A stretch of DNA of 64,000 nucleotides. Source: Pelagibacteraceae bacterium AG-447-E22. GTDB lineage: Bacteria > Pseudomonadota > Alphaproteobacteria > Pelagibacterales > Pelagibacteraceae. The notes under the pieces are model-generated. The model saw nothing but the letters and a program-made list of their open reading frames with translations, did not search any database and was not told where the DNA came from. The stretch lies in assembly GCA_003212295.1 (NCBI GenBank), contig QCQC01000002.1, forward strand, positions 1-64,000, given 5' to 3'. Each line of letters opens with the position of its first letter. The stretch's first letter is position 1. This document shows positions 1-9,301 of this stretch, in pieces. The translations under genes were made by a program, and so were the position numbers.

Positions 1-618
1 AATATGATTTGCCCATCCTTTAGATATATATCCCAAAGATACAGCGGACAATGTTGAGGAAAAAATGATTGATGATCCAACATATCCTAAATATAAAATT
101 GGTGGATGAATGGCTAATGCCGGATCTTGCAAAATTGGATTAAGACCCAATCCCTCATCAGGTACGGGAAATATATAATTAAAAGGACTAGAGGTTTTAA
201 TGACAAAAATAAAAAAACCAATAATTATGATCTCTTGAAATAGTAAAGTTAATATTCTGTATCGTTTTGTTTGATCTTTTGATTTTATTAAAAATAAAAA
301 TATAAATAAAGTTAATACCAATAACCAAAGAAGCAAGCTTCCCTCATGGTTTCCCCAGGTTCCAGAAATTTTATAAAAAAGAGGTTTAGTTGAATGAGAA
401 TGATTAAATACTGTTTCGTTACTAAAATCTGAAGCAATAAACGAAAAGATCAAACCAAGAAAACTAATGCTTACGAAAAATAATTGTAAAAAGGTTAAAG
501 ATATTATCTTTACATCAAGGTCATTAGAATTTTTAAAATTTTTAATTGAAAAGAAAATGATAACAAAAGATAAACAAAATCCAAAAATTAAAGAATAAAA
601 ACCAATTAAACTTGCCAA
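1..618 (-). CDS. ccmF: Cytochrome c-type biogenesis protein CcmF (heme lyase), N-terminal part; truncated by window edge
   Basis: Reverse-strand reading from a TTG start at 616-618 gives MASLIGFYSLIFGF...KISGTWGNHEGSLLLWLLVLTLF...EGLGLNPILQDPALAIHPPILYLGYVGSS, characteristic CcmF (WGxHEGS, LNPxLQDPxLxxHPPxLYLGY). Lies directly downstream of ccmE. Confidence 0.93.
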   Translation of the reverse strand, partial: MASLIGFYSLIFGFCLSFVIIFFSIKNFKNSNDLDVKIISLTFLQLFFVSISFLGLIFSFIASDFSNETVFNHSHSTKPLFYKISGTWGNHEGSLLLWLLVLTLFIFLFLIKSKDQTKRYRILTLLFQEIIIIGFFIFVIKTSSPFNYIFPVPDEGLGLNPILQDPALAIHPPILYLGYVGSSIIFSSTLSAVSLGYISKGWANHI

Positions 619-620
619 AA

Positions 621-1040
621 TTATTTCTCCTCTAAAGCTGATTTAACTTCTGGTGGCATGTAATTTTCATCATGTTTAGCTAAAATCTTTGTAGCTAAAA
701 ATAAACTTTTATCTTTTAAAAATCCTTCTGCAACAACCCCTTTTCCTTCAGAAAAAAGATTTGGAATTAAACCTGAATAGACAACGTTTATTTCGTTTTT
801 AAAATCTGTAACTATAAAATTTAATTCTTTCTCCTTCATTAAAATTGAATCATTCTTTACCATCCCACCAATTCTAATCTTTTTTTTATTAATCTCTGCT
901 AAAGCCTTAACTTCTGTAGGAGATTTAAAATACACCACATTATCTTTAAGCGATTTGAGAATTAAAAAAACTGATAACGAAAGTATAAATAAAATTATTA
1001 ATACAAAAAAAAATCTTAATTTAACTTTTCGGCCATACAT
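621..1040 (-). CDS. ccmE: Cytochrome c maturation protein CcmE (heme chaperone)
   Basis: 139 aa, N-terminal [15 protein letters not shown]...[20 protein letters not shown]-terminal [12 protein letters not shown] motif with the heme-binding His. Confidence 0.95.
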   Translation of the reverse strand: MYGRKVKLRFFFVLIILFILSLSVFLILKSLKDNVVYFKSPTEVKALAEINKKKIRIGGMVKNDSILMKEKELNFIVTDFKNEINVVYSGLIPNLFSEGKGVVAEGFLKDKSLFLATKILAKHDENYMPPEVKSALEEK

Positions 1041-1050
1041 GTTTTAAGAT

Positions 1051-1278
1051 TTAAAAACTTGTAGTGTTTGATAAAATTTCTTTATTAATACTTTGAGATT
1101 TTGCAACTGTTGCTCTTTCAGAGTTAAGAGAGCCAAATTTAGTAACAAATTTTCTCTTCTCTTTAACATATTGGATTTTAATGATTAAATAAAGTGAAGT
1201 GAAACTTAGAAGAGTAAAACTAAAAGCAGACCAGACGTAAAGTCCATATCCATTCATTGTTAAGATTTCATTTATCAT
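1051..1278 (-). CDS. ccmD: Heme exporter protein CcmD-like small membrane protein
   Basis: 75 aa, MNGYGLYVWSAFSFTLL motif typical of CcmD; lies between ccmC and ccmE. Confidence 0.8.
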   Translation of the reverse strand: MINEILTMNGYGLYVWSAFSFTLLSFTSLYLIIKIQYVKEKRKFVTKFGSLNSERATVAKSQSINKEILSNTTSF

Positions 1279-1982
1279 AATCTATCTAAGCCCTTATTTT
1301 TAATTTTTATCAGTTCTGTATTATATTTCATTAAAAAAATTAATAGAGAAAACAGAGCAAATGCCGCAGTCATAATCAATAAAGGGTACAACATTGATAG
1401 ATGGATGGATGATTTTGATAAGATATTAATTGAAGCTGGTTGATGTAAAGTATTCCACCAGTCCACAGAATATTTAATTATAGGCACATTTATTATTCCT
1501 AGTATTGTAATAAATGATGTTGCTTTAAAAGCTTTATCGTTGTCATCATAAATTCTCCAAGCAATTAAGTATAAAATGTAAAATAAAGCTAAAATTAGCA
1601 TAGAAGTAATCCTTGCATCCCAAGCCCACCAGGTACCCCAAGTTGGCTTTCCCCAAATAGATCCTGTCACTAAAGCAATAATATTAAATACAAAACCCGA
1701 GGGAGCTAAACTTTTAGAAATTAAAAAAAAATTTCTAATTTTAAAAATATATCCAGTAGTAGAAAGAAATGTAATTATTGAAAAAATTCCAAGACATGTC
1801 CATGCGGCAGGAACATGAACATACATAATTCTTACAGATTGACTTTGTTTGTAATCCTCTGGAGAAAATATAAGTGCCTCAGTCAATCCAATAGAAAGAA
1901 TTATAATAAATAAAAGTAAGACATATTTTGGTGCCTTAGATGTAATAGAAAAGATTTTATTAGGTTCAAAATATTTAAACAT
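1275..1982 (-). CDS. ccmC: Heme ABC transporter permease CcmC
   Basis: MYVHVPAAWTCLG, WGKPTWGTWWAWDARITSMLILALFYILYL (WWD motif), WWNTLHQPASI. Confidence 0.96.
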   Translation of the reverse strand: MFKYFEPNKIFSITSKAPKYVLLLFIIILSIGLTEALIFSPEDYKQSQSVRIMYVHVPAAWTCLGIFSIITFLSTTGYIFKIRNFFLISKSLAPSGFVFNIIALVTGSIWGKPTWGTWWAWDARITSMLILALFYILYLIAWRIYDDNDKAFKATSFITILGIINVPIIKYSVDWWNTLHQPASINILSKSSIHLSMLYPLLIMTAAFALFSLLIFLMKYNTELIKIKNKGLDRL

Positions 1983-2159
1983 TTAATTGTCTATTTTAAT
2001 TAAATTTTTAGATTTTATTAGGAAATAATTGTCTGATCAAGAATGTCAGAGGGAGATAATAACGAAGGGTAAATATTAACATCCTTGACCAGAATAAAGG
2101 TAATATAAGATACTGCTGTGTCAAACTTTTGAACTAAATGTGTTTAAAAAGTGATTTTT

Positions 2160-2480
2160 CTAATTTGAAGGCTTAAAATAACTAGAACCTTTTTTTCCAG
2201 AGAAAATTTCCTCAATTAAAGGATGTTTAATTGGCTCATCAGAATCATCACTTAAAAGATTTTGTTCTGAGACATATGCTTCATAGGTTATTTCGTCATT
2301 TTCAGCTAATAAATGGTAAAAGGGCTGATCTTTTCTAGGTCTCACATTTTTTGGGATAGATTGATACCATTCCTCAGAATTATTAAATTCAAAATCAACA
2401 TCATAAATCACACCTCTAAACTCAAAATGTTTATGTTTTACAATATCACCTATGGAAAATTTTGCTTTTTGAATTGCCAT
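2160..2480 (-). CDS. hspQ: Heat shock protein HspQ
   Basis: AKFSIGDIVKHKHFEFRGVIYDVD...RPRKDQPFYHLLAENDEITYEAYVSEQNL. Confidence 0.9.
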   Translation of the reverse strand: MAIQKAKFSIGDIVKHKHFEFRGVIYDVDFEFNNSEEWYQSIPKNVRPRKDQPFYHLLAENDEITYEAYVSEQNLLSDDSDEPIKHPLIEEIFSGKKGSSYFKPSN

Positions 2481-2567
2481 TTAGTTTAGTATGGGTATTT
2501 AAAAATAAAAATCAATAAGAAAAATTAAAGTTTTTATCGAAATATTATTTATGTTAATATCCTTTTA

Positions 2568-3122
2568 GTGAATAAATCATTTTTAAAGTTTCTTACCGAT
2601 TTTGGGCCATTAGTTATTTTTTTTTACTACTACTACGATAGTGAAAAAGATTTAAAAATTGCTATTCCTCCATTTATTATTGCGACAATTGTGGCATTAG
2701 TAGTAGTGTGGTTATTAGAAAAAAAAGTACCAAAAGTTCCTCTTATCAGTGGAATATTAATTACTTTATTTGGAGGATTAACAATCTATTTTAATAATCC
2801 AGTATTCATTTATATCAAACCCACAATTATAAACATTTTATTTGGTCTTGCTTTAATATTTGGAAGATATTTTACCGTCGAACCTGTTCTAAAAAAATTG
2901 ATGGGTAAATCAATTTCATTAACTAATGAGGGTTGGGAAATATTAAATAAAAGATGGATATATTTCTTTTTTGGTTTAGCGATTTTAAATGAATTAGTTT
3001 GGAGAACACAGTCTGAGGAATTTTGGGTAAATTTTAAAGTTTGGGGTTTATTACCTATAACTTTTATTTTTACAGCTTTTCAAATTGGATTGATAAACAA
3101 ATATAAAACAAATGAATCATAG
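2568..3122 (+). CDS. yciB: Septation protein A / inner membrane-spanning protein YciB (GTG start)
   Basis: Multi-TM; KFLTDFGPLVIFFYYY, NILFGLALIFGRYF..KKLMG, LNKRWIYFFFGLAILNELVWR. Confidence 0.88.
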   Translation: MNKSFLKFLTDFGPLVIFFYYYYDSEKDLKIAIPPFIIATIVALVVVWLLEKKVPKVPLISGILITLFGGLTIYFNNPVFIYIKPTIINILFGLALIFGRYFTVEPVLKKLMGKSISLTNEGWEILNKRWIYFFFGLAILNELVWRTQSEEFWVNFKVWGLLPITFIFTAFQIGLINKYKTNES

Positions 3123-3453
3123 CTTAAAACTTGTAGTAAATAATATTGATATAAAAAGACTAGAAGATAGTCATTTTTTTGAAAAAGATGAATTAAAAAT
3201 TATACTAGATTTATATGCAAAAATGGTTTCGGAAGGTTCATGGAAAGATTATGGGCTTAGTATCTCAAGTAAACAAGTTGGTTTCAGTGTTTTTAAAAAT
3301 GCTGCTGAAAATGCACTTTATAAAATTTGCAAAAATTTCAAACCTAAGAATAAAAATCTTAAATATTTAATAACAGATACTAACGGAAAAATATTAAAAA
3401 ATTCATCAGAGCTAAGCTTATTATTAAAAAATACCAACTGGAAAAAACTTTAA
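3112..3453 (+). CDS. DUF2794 domain protein
   Basis: FFEKDELKIILDLYAKMVSEGSWKDYGLSISSKQVGFSVFKNAAENALYKICK resembles DUF2794; overlaps the yciB end. Confidence 0.75.
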   Translation: MNHSLKLVVNNIDIKRLEDSHFFEKDELKIILDLYAKMVSEGSWKDYGLSISSKQVGFSVFKNAAENALYKICKNFKPKNKNLKYLITDTNGKILKNSSELSLLLKNTNWKKL

Positions 3454-3459
3454 AAAAAA

Positions 3460-4233
3460 TTATCTTCTTTGACCAAAAAGTCTTAAAAGCATAATGAATA
3501 GATTAATGAAATCTAAATAAAGAGTTAGGGCGCCCATTACAGCTTTCTTGCCCATTAACTCGCCTGTGTCACTAGCAACATACATATTTTTAATTTTCTG
3601 AGTATCGTATGCTGTAAGACCAACAAATATTAAAACACCTAAAACTGAAATCACAAAGTACATCATTGAGGACTTCATAAATATATTTACTAACGACGCA
3701 ATAATTATACCAATTAAACCCATCATTAAAAATGAACCAAATTTAGTTAAATCTCTTTTTGTTGTGTACCCATAAATACTCATTGCTCCAAAAGTTGCGG
3801 AACATATAAAGAAAACTCTTGTAACACTTAAACCAGTATAAATTAATAAAATTGATGATAGTGACAAACCCATTAAAGCGGCAAAAACCCAAAAAGTTGT
3901 TTGAGCTTTTGATGCACTCATTTTATTAATTCCAAAACTCATATAAAAAACAATACCTAAAGGCGCAAGCATAACTAGCCATTTAAGTCCTGACATGTAA
4001 ATAGCATTCCCTATTTGAGTTAGACCAACTATAGCTCCACTATCACTCGTTACCACTGACATTTTAAAAGTCAGAAGGGCAATTATTCCTGTTAACAATA
4101 TTCCTGTTGCCATATAGTTATAAACTTTTAGCATATAGGCTCTTAGGCCTTCATCTGTTACAACAGTTGATTCACTAACTGCAGCTTTGGCTCGTGCAAG
4201 AATTCCTTTTTTATCAAATTCCATAATTCTCAA
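3460..4233 (-). CDS. Bax inhibitor-1/YccA family membrane protein
   Basis: Seven-TM protein; GLRAYMLKVYNYMATGILLTG, ATFGAMSIYGYTTKRDLTKFGSFLMMGLIGIIIA, TAYDTQKIKNMY...GALTLYLDFINLFIMLLRLFG. Confidence 0.92.
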   Translation of the reverse strand: MRIMEFDKKGILARAKAAVSESTVVTDEGLRAYMLKVYNYMATGILLTGIIALLTFKMSVVTSDSGAIVGLTQIGNAIYMSGLKWLVMLAPLGIVFYMSFGINKMSASKAQTTFWVFAALMGLSLSSILLIYTGLSVTRVFFICSATFGAMSIYGYTTKRDLTKFGSFLMMGLIGIIIASLVNIFMKSSMMYFVISVLGVLIFVGLTAYDTQKIKNMYVASDTGELMGKKAVMGALTLYLDFINLFIMLLRLFGQRR

Positions 4234-4306
4234 AATATATAGTCTTTTACTAATTATTCAAGATGTCATAAAAGATAAATAAAAGATTTAATTCAAAAAA
4301 ACCTTT

Positions 4307-5344
4307 ATGAACTACAAAAAATTAGGAAATACTGATCTTGATGTAAGTACAATTTGTCTCGGGACAATGACATGGGGCGAACAAAATACTCAAGAGGAAG
4401 GTTTTGAACAAATGAATTACGCTTTAGACCAAGGTGTAAATTTTTGGGATACTGCTGAATTATATGCGATACCACCAAAAGAAAAAACTTACGGTAAAAC
4501 AGAAGAAGTAATTGGAAATTGGTTTAAAAAATCAAAAAAAAGAGAAAAAGTAATTCTTGCAACTAAAGTTGCAGGACCTGGGCTTGATTGGATTAGAGGT
4601 GGAGGAAATCAGTATGATGAAAAAAATTTAAATGAAGCAGTAAACGGAAGTTTAAAAAGATTAAAAACTGATTACATAGATCTATATCAACTTCATTGGC
4701 CTGAACGAAAAAGTAATTTTTTTGGGAGACTTGGGTATCAACATATAGAGGAAAATGATTGGAACAAATTTGAGAATATTCTTAGTTCTTTAGATAAAAT
4801 TATTAAAAGTGGTAAAATTAGATATATAGGGCTTTCCAATGAAACTGCGTGGGGTCTTTCGAAGTTTTTGGAAATATCTAAATTAAAAAATCTTCCTCGT
4901 ATAATGTCAGTTCAAAACCCTTATAGTCTTTTGAATAGGACCTATGAAGTAGGTCTTGCTGAAGTCTCAATACGGGAAAAGAGTGGTTTATTAGCTTATT
5001 CTCCTCTTGCCTTTGGATACTTAACTGGAAAATACAAGAATGGAAAATTGCCTAAAAATTCAAGAATGAAATTATTTGGTGACCAATTTGTGAGATATAA
5101 AACAAAAAACGGTCAATTAGCTATAAATAAATACGATGAAATAGCAAATAAACATGAATTAAATTTCGCTCAAATGAGTTTAAAATTTTGTGAACTTCAA
5201 CCTTTCATGACAAGTGTAATAATTGGAGCTACGACAATGGATCAGTTGAAAACTGATATAGAAAGTGTAAATATAAATTTGACTGAAGAGGTAATAAATG
5301 AGATTAATGAAGTACAAAAAATTTATCCAAACCCATGCCCATAA
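4307..5344 (+). CDS. Aldo/keto reductase (Tas-like)
   Basis: LGNTDLDVSTICLGTMTWGEQNT, FWDTAELYAIPP, DYIDLYQLHWPER, IRYIGLSNETAWG, VIIGATTMDQL. Confidence 0.92.
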   Translation: MNYKKLGNTDLDVSTICLGTMTWGEQNTQEEGFEQMNYALDQGVNFWDTAELYAIPPKEKTYGKTEEVIGNWFKKSKKREKVILATKVAGPGLDWIRGGGNQYDEKNLNEAVNGSLKRLKTDYIDLYQLHWPERKSNFFGRLGYQHIEENDWNKFENILSSLDKIIKSGKIRYIGLSNETAWGLSKFLEISKLKNLPRIMSVQNPYSLLNRTYEVGLAEVSIREKSGLLAYSPLAFGYLTGKYKNGKLPKNSRMKLFGDQFVRYKTKNGQLAINKYDEIANKHELNFAQMSLKFCELQPFMTSVIIGATTMDQLKTDIESVNINLTEEVINEINEVQKIYPNPCP

Positions 5345-5847
5345 TTAGAAAAGTTTTATTTTTATCAACAATAATTTTGGTAGTTTCACTATCTAATGCA
5401 TACGCAAATAATCTTAAAAAAGTTGGAAAATTTAAAGATTGGGAGGTGATGGTAATGTCAGAAACATCAGGCAAAGTGTGTTTTGCTCAGTCAGCACCTG
5501 TTCTACAAGCTCCAAAAAAGAGTAAAAGAGATGCAAGATTATTTGTAACTTTTAGACCTAATGAAAAAATTTCAAATGAGATCAGCACGACTGCAGGTTA
5601 TGAATTTAATAAAAATAATTCTGTTTTAGCAACCTCAGGTAATAATAAATTTAAGTTTGATATAAAACAACAAGGTTTTGCCTGGATGACAAGTAATAAA
5701 AAAGAAAAGATCATGGTTAAAGTGATGAAAAAAGGATCAAGAATCATGGTTACTGGTTACAATGAAAAAGGTTCTCAAACTATAGATCATTATTCACTGC
5801 TTGGATTTACAAAAGCATATAGTACTGCAAAAAAAGCTTGCAGTTGA
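5335..5847 (+). CDS. Invasion-associated locus B (IalB)-like periplasmic protein
   Basis: Signal peptide, then GKFKDWEVMVMSETSGKVCFAQSAP...ARLFVTFRPNEK...STTAGYEF; C-terminal STAKKAC. Confidence 0.65.
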   Translation: MPIIRKVLFLSTIILVVSLSNAYANNLKKVGKFKDWEVMVMSETSGKVCFAQSAPVLQAPKKSKRDARLFVTFRPNEKISNEISTTAGYEFNKNNSVLATSGNNKFKFDIKQQGFAWMTSNKKEKIMVKVMKKGSRIMVTGYNEKGSQTIDHYSLLGFTKAYSTAKKACS

Positions 5848-5850
5848 TAA

Positions 5851-7038
5851 ATGAGATTAAAAAAAAGAATTGTTTTAGCTTACTCGGGTGGATTAGATAC
5901 TTCTGTAATTCTAAAATGGCTTCAAGAAAATTATAATGCTGAAGTAATTTGCTACACTGCAGATATTGGACAAGAAATTAATCGAAAAAAAATCATATCT
6001 AATGCTAAAAAATTTGGAGTTAAAAGTATAATTATTAATGATTTAAAAGATATTTTTGTAAAAGATTATATTTATCCAATGATAAGAGGTCATGCAGTTT
6101 ATGAAGGTGTATATTTATTAGGAACTTCAATTGCAAGACCACTTATTGCGAAAGATCAAATTAAAATTGCAAAAAAGTATAAAGCATTTGCAGTTTCTCA
6201 TGGTGCTACTGGTAAAGGAAATGATCAAGTTAGATTTGAACTTGGATATCATTATTTTGGTCCAAAAATAAAAATTATTGCACCTTGGAGAATATGGAAA
6301 CTAAAATCTAGAACAGATTTAATCAATTATGCAAAAAAATATAATATTTCTATTCCTAAAGATAAAAAAGGTGCGCCTCCTTTTTCTGTGGATGACAATT
6401 TATTTCACACTTCAACAGAGGGAAAAGTTTTAGAAAATCCAAAAAATTCAGCTCCAGAATTTATTTTTCAAAGAATCGTTTCACCTGAAAAAGCTCCAAT
6501 CAAACCAACAATTGTTACTATAAATTTTAAAAATGGAGATCCAGTTGCGGTTAATGGAAAAAATTTAAGGCCTTCAAAACTGCTTGAAAAGTTGAATCAA
6601 TTAGCTGGAAAGAATGGAATCGGAAGAGTTGATCTTGTTGAAAACAGATTTCTAGGAATTAAATCAAGAGGAGTTTACGAAACACCAGGTGGAACATTAT
6701 TAATTCATGCTCACAGAGCAATTGAATCAGTAACTTTAGATAGAGAAACAATGCATAAAAAAGACAACATAATGCCAAAATATGCAGAGCTTATTTATAA
6801 TGGTTATTGGTATTCCAAGGAAAGGTTTAAACTTCAAAAAGTTGTCGATCTCAAAAGAAATAAAGTTAACGGGTCAGTTAAACTTAAACTTTATAAAGGT
6901 AATATTACAATTCAATCTAGAGTCACAAAAAGCACAGCCTACTCATTAAAGAAGGTTTCATTTGAAGAAAACAAATCGTTTAATAAATCGAATGTAGAGA
7001 AATTTATAAATTTCCATAAAAAAAAGTTAAGAAACTAG
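5851..7038 (+). CDS. argG: Argininosuccinate synthase
   Basis: RIVLAYSGGLDTSVILKWL, SHGATGKGNDQVRFE, GVYETPGGTLLIHAHRAIES. Confidence 0.98.
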   Translation: MRLKKRIVLAYSGGLDTSVILKWLQENYNAEVICYTADIGQEINRKKIISNAKKFGVKSIIINDLKDIFVKDYIYPMIRGHAVYEGVYLLGTSIARPLIAKDQIKIAKKYKAFAVSHGATGKGNDQVRFELGYHYFGPKIKIIAPWRIWKLKSRTDLINYAKKYNISIPKDKKGAPPFSVDDNLFHTSTEGKVLENPKNSAPEFIFQRIVSPEKAPIKPTIVTINFKNGDPVAVNGKNLRPSKLLEKLNQLAGKNGIGRVDLVENRFLGIKSRGVYETPGGTLLIHAHRAIESVTLDRETMHKKDNIMPKYAELIYNGYWYSKERFKLQKVVDLKRNKVNGSVKLKLYKGNITIQSRVTKSTAYSLKKVSFEENKSFNKSNVEKFINFHKKKLRN

Positions 7039-7098
7039 CTAATTATTTGAGGACAATTTAGAGATTGTTTATTTTTGAAAAAAACATAATTTAAATTT

Positions 7099-7557
7099 AT
7101 GGAATCACTTAAAAATTGGATGAGAGATACTGCAAATATTTTGTTTGATGATAGTAAAAACGATCTTAGATCATTACCAAAAACAGTAAGGTTACAAATT
7201 TTATTAGTTTTAAGTTTTATTTGGACCACAGTTTTTAGCTTATACGTTTTCTCATACACAACTTTTGTTTTTGGTTGGACAGGACTTTTTTTAGCACACA
7301 TTGGTTTAATATTTGCAGTGTATATGACCTTTAAACATTTCCATAGAGCTGAAGAAAATTCAGCTAGCGTTTTTAAGACTAAAAATTTTGATCCATTCAA
7401 AATAATGGTTCTTGTTTTTGTAATTGTGTTTATATTCGTCTTCTCCAAAGGAATTGAAGTATTAACTAGCCCGAACCCATATTCTTATTCAATTCCCTAT
7501 GATGGTTCTTCAAAATCAGTATTTGAAAAATGGCTACCATTTAGTAAAGATAAGTAA
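7099..7557 (+). CDS. Hypothetical membrane protein
   Basis: 152 aa with about 3 predicted TM segments; abuts the downstream psiE-like gene (stop/start overlap TAATGG). Preferred over the antisense ORF 7035..7448. Confidence 0.7.
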   Translation: MESLKNWMRDTANILFDDSKNDLRSLPKTVRLQILLVLSFIWTTVFSLYVFSYTTFVFGWTGLFLAHIGLIFAVYMTFKHFHRAEENSASVFKTKNFDPFKIMVLVFVIVFIFVFSKGIEVLTSPNPYSYSIPYDGSSKSVFEKWLPFSKDK

Positions 7558-7937
7558 TGGAAAAAATAGCAAAAAATTTACAACTTGTTTTGATGGTTAT
7601 CATTTTGATAAGCACGGTAATTGCAGTCGGTATTGAAATAAGTAAAATGTTCTATAATCGATCAGTAACATTAGCTGATTTGCTATTAATGTTCCTATAT
7701 TTAGAAGTTCTAGCAATGGTAAGAGTTTTTTGGAACCAGCAATCAATTAGTATTACTTTGCCATTGTTGATAGCCATTACTGCTCTAGCACGATTTATTA
7801 TCCTTCAAGGAAAAGAAATGGATCCAACTGCATTGGTTTATGAAGCTATAGCGATTGTTTTAATTGCTGGAGCAATTGTAATCTTGAGATTGAGACACAG
7901 CGATAAATTAGGTCTTAAGAAAAAAAAATCAAAATAA
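7557..7937 (+). CDS. PsiE-like (phosphate-starvation-inducible E family) membrane protein
   Basis: Four hydrophobic segments; LLLMFLYLEVLAMVRVFW, ITALARFIILQGKEMDP. Confidence 0.75.
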   Translation: MEKIAKNLQLVLMVIILISTVIAVGIEISKMFYNRSVTLADLLLMFLYLEVLAMVRVFWNQQSISITLPLLIAITALARFIILQGKEMDPTALVYEAIAIVLIAGAIVILRLRHSDKLGLKKKKSK

Positions 7938-7943
7938 TTTAGT

Positions 7944-9083
7944 ATGAATTTTGAAGCTTCAAGGGCTAAGGCCTTAGACAAATTAAATTATTTTGTAGAA
8001 AATAATCTTTCAGAATACTCTAAACTTAGAAATTTTGATTTTGGACCAGAAAATAGATCCAATATTTCTTGTTTATCTCCTTACATTACTCACGGAATTA
8101 TTAGTGAAAAAGAAGTAATTGAAAAATCACTTGGTAAATTTTCTTTCTCAAAAAATGAAAAGTTTATACAAGAAGTTTTGTGGCGTACATATTGGAAAGG
8201 TTGGTTAGAATTAAGACCAAATGTTTGGTCAGATTATTTGATAGAATTAAATAAAATCAGTGAAGATTTTCAAAAAAATCAGAATTACATTAATGCTGTA
8301 GAAGGAAAAACTAACATTGAATGCTTTAATAAATGGGTAAATGAGCTAAAGGAAAACAACTATTTACATAATCACACAAGAATGTGGTTTGCTAGTATTT
8401 GGATTTTTACTTTAGAACTACCTTGGCAATTAGGTGCAGAATTTTTTATGCAACATCTTTATGATGGAGACGCTGCATCAAATACTCTTGGATGGAGATG
8501 GGTCGCTGGTATTCAAACTCAAGGAAAACATTATTTGGCAAGTGAATGGAATATAAAAAAATTTACTAATAATAGATTTAATAATGTTAAATTAAATGAA
8601 AATGCTCCTCCAAAAGTATCTCAAAGAACTTACCCAGTCATAAAAAAAGATTTTAATAATCCACAAAATATAGAGGATAAAAATCTATTAATTTTTGAGA
8701 ATAATCTCTCTTTTGAAATCACTGATTTTCAAAATAATAAATTTAAAAAAATTTATTTAATTTCTAATAAAAATGAAAATAGGTCTATAAAACTTAGTGA
8801 AAAAGTAGTAAAATTTAAATCTTTATTAATCGAAGACCAAGAACAAAGATTAAAAGCTATGTCTATTGATTGTGAAGTCATAGATATAAGTGAAATTAAA
8901 AAAAATGTAAATTGTTATAGTTTATATCCAACAGTGGGTGAAAACTTAGACTATCTAAATTCAAATAATATAAAAATAGATTTTTTATATAGAAAACTTG
9001 ATCAGTATTCTTGGCAATATTGTAATAAAGGTTTTTTCAATTTTAAAAATTATATTCCTAAAATAATTTCAACTTTCAATTAA
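7944..9083 (+). CDS. Cryptochrome/photolyase-like protein: N-terminal FAD-binding domain with a C-terminal alpha/beta extension
   Basis: FIQEVLWRTYWKGWLELRP, YLHNHTRMWFASIWIFTLELPWQLGAEFFMQHLYDGDAASNTLGWRWVAGIQTQGKHYLA: photolyase FAD-binding core, placed at the N-terminus. Confidence 0.88.
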   Translation: MNFEASRAKALDKLNYFVENNLSEYSKLRNFDFGPENRSNISCLSPYITHGIISEKEVIEKSLGKFSFSKNEKFIQEVLWRTYWKGWLELRPNVWSDYLIELNKISEDFQKNQNYINAVEGKTNIECFNKWVNELKENNYLHNHTRMWFASIWIFTLELPWQLGAEFFMQHLYDGDAASNTLGWRWVAGIQTQGKHYLASEWNIKKFTNNRFNNVKLNENAPPKVSQRTYPVIKKDFNNPQNIEDKNLLIFENNLSFEITDFQNNKFKKIYLISNKNENRSIKLSEKVVKFKSLLIEDQEQRLKAMSIDCEVIDISEIKKNVNCYSLYPTVGENLDYLNSNNIKIDFLYRKLDQYSWQYCNKGFFNFKNYIPKIISTFN

Positions 9084-9301
9084 AACCACCTGAACATTCC
9101 AATAATGCCAGCTGTTGCATAAAAGAATTGTAAAAATAATATTCCTCTATGGCCACCCCTATAAGCCCAAATTCCAATTAAGATTGCAGATATAAGTAAT
9201 AAGCAAAAACCAAAAAACTCTATACCAATATTCATTGCTACAAATAATGAATACAATATTGCGGTAATAACCCCTGCCCATTCAAAAATTTTATTATTCA
9301 T
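9080..9301 (-). CDS. Hypothetical small membrane protein
   Basis: 73 aa, 2-3 hydrophobic segments; start overlaps the end of the upstream amidotransferase gene. Confidence 0.65.
   Translation of the reverse strand: MNNKIFEWAGVITAILYSLFVAMNIGIEFFGFCLLLISAILIGIWAYRGGHRGILFLQFFYATAGIIGMFRWF

Noticed and set aside
7035-7448. Minus-strand ORF of 137 aa (MEKTNINTITKTRT...)
   Set aside because: Antisense to the 7099..7557 membrane ORF, which has better hydrophobic-segment structure and couples to the downstream gene; low-quality composition.
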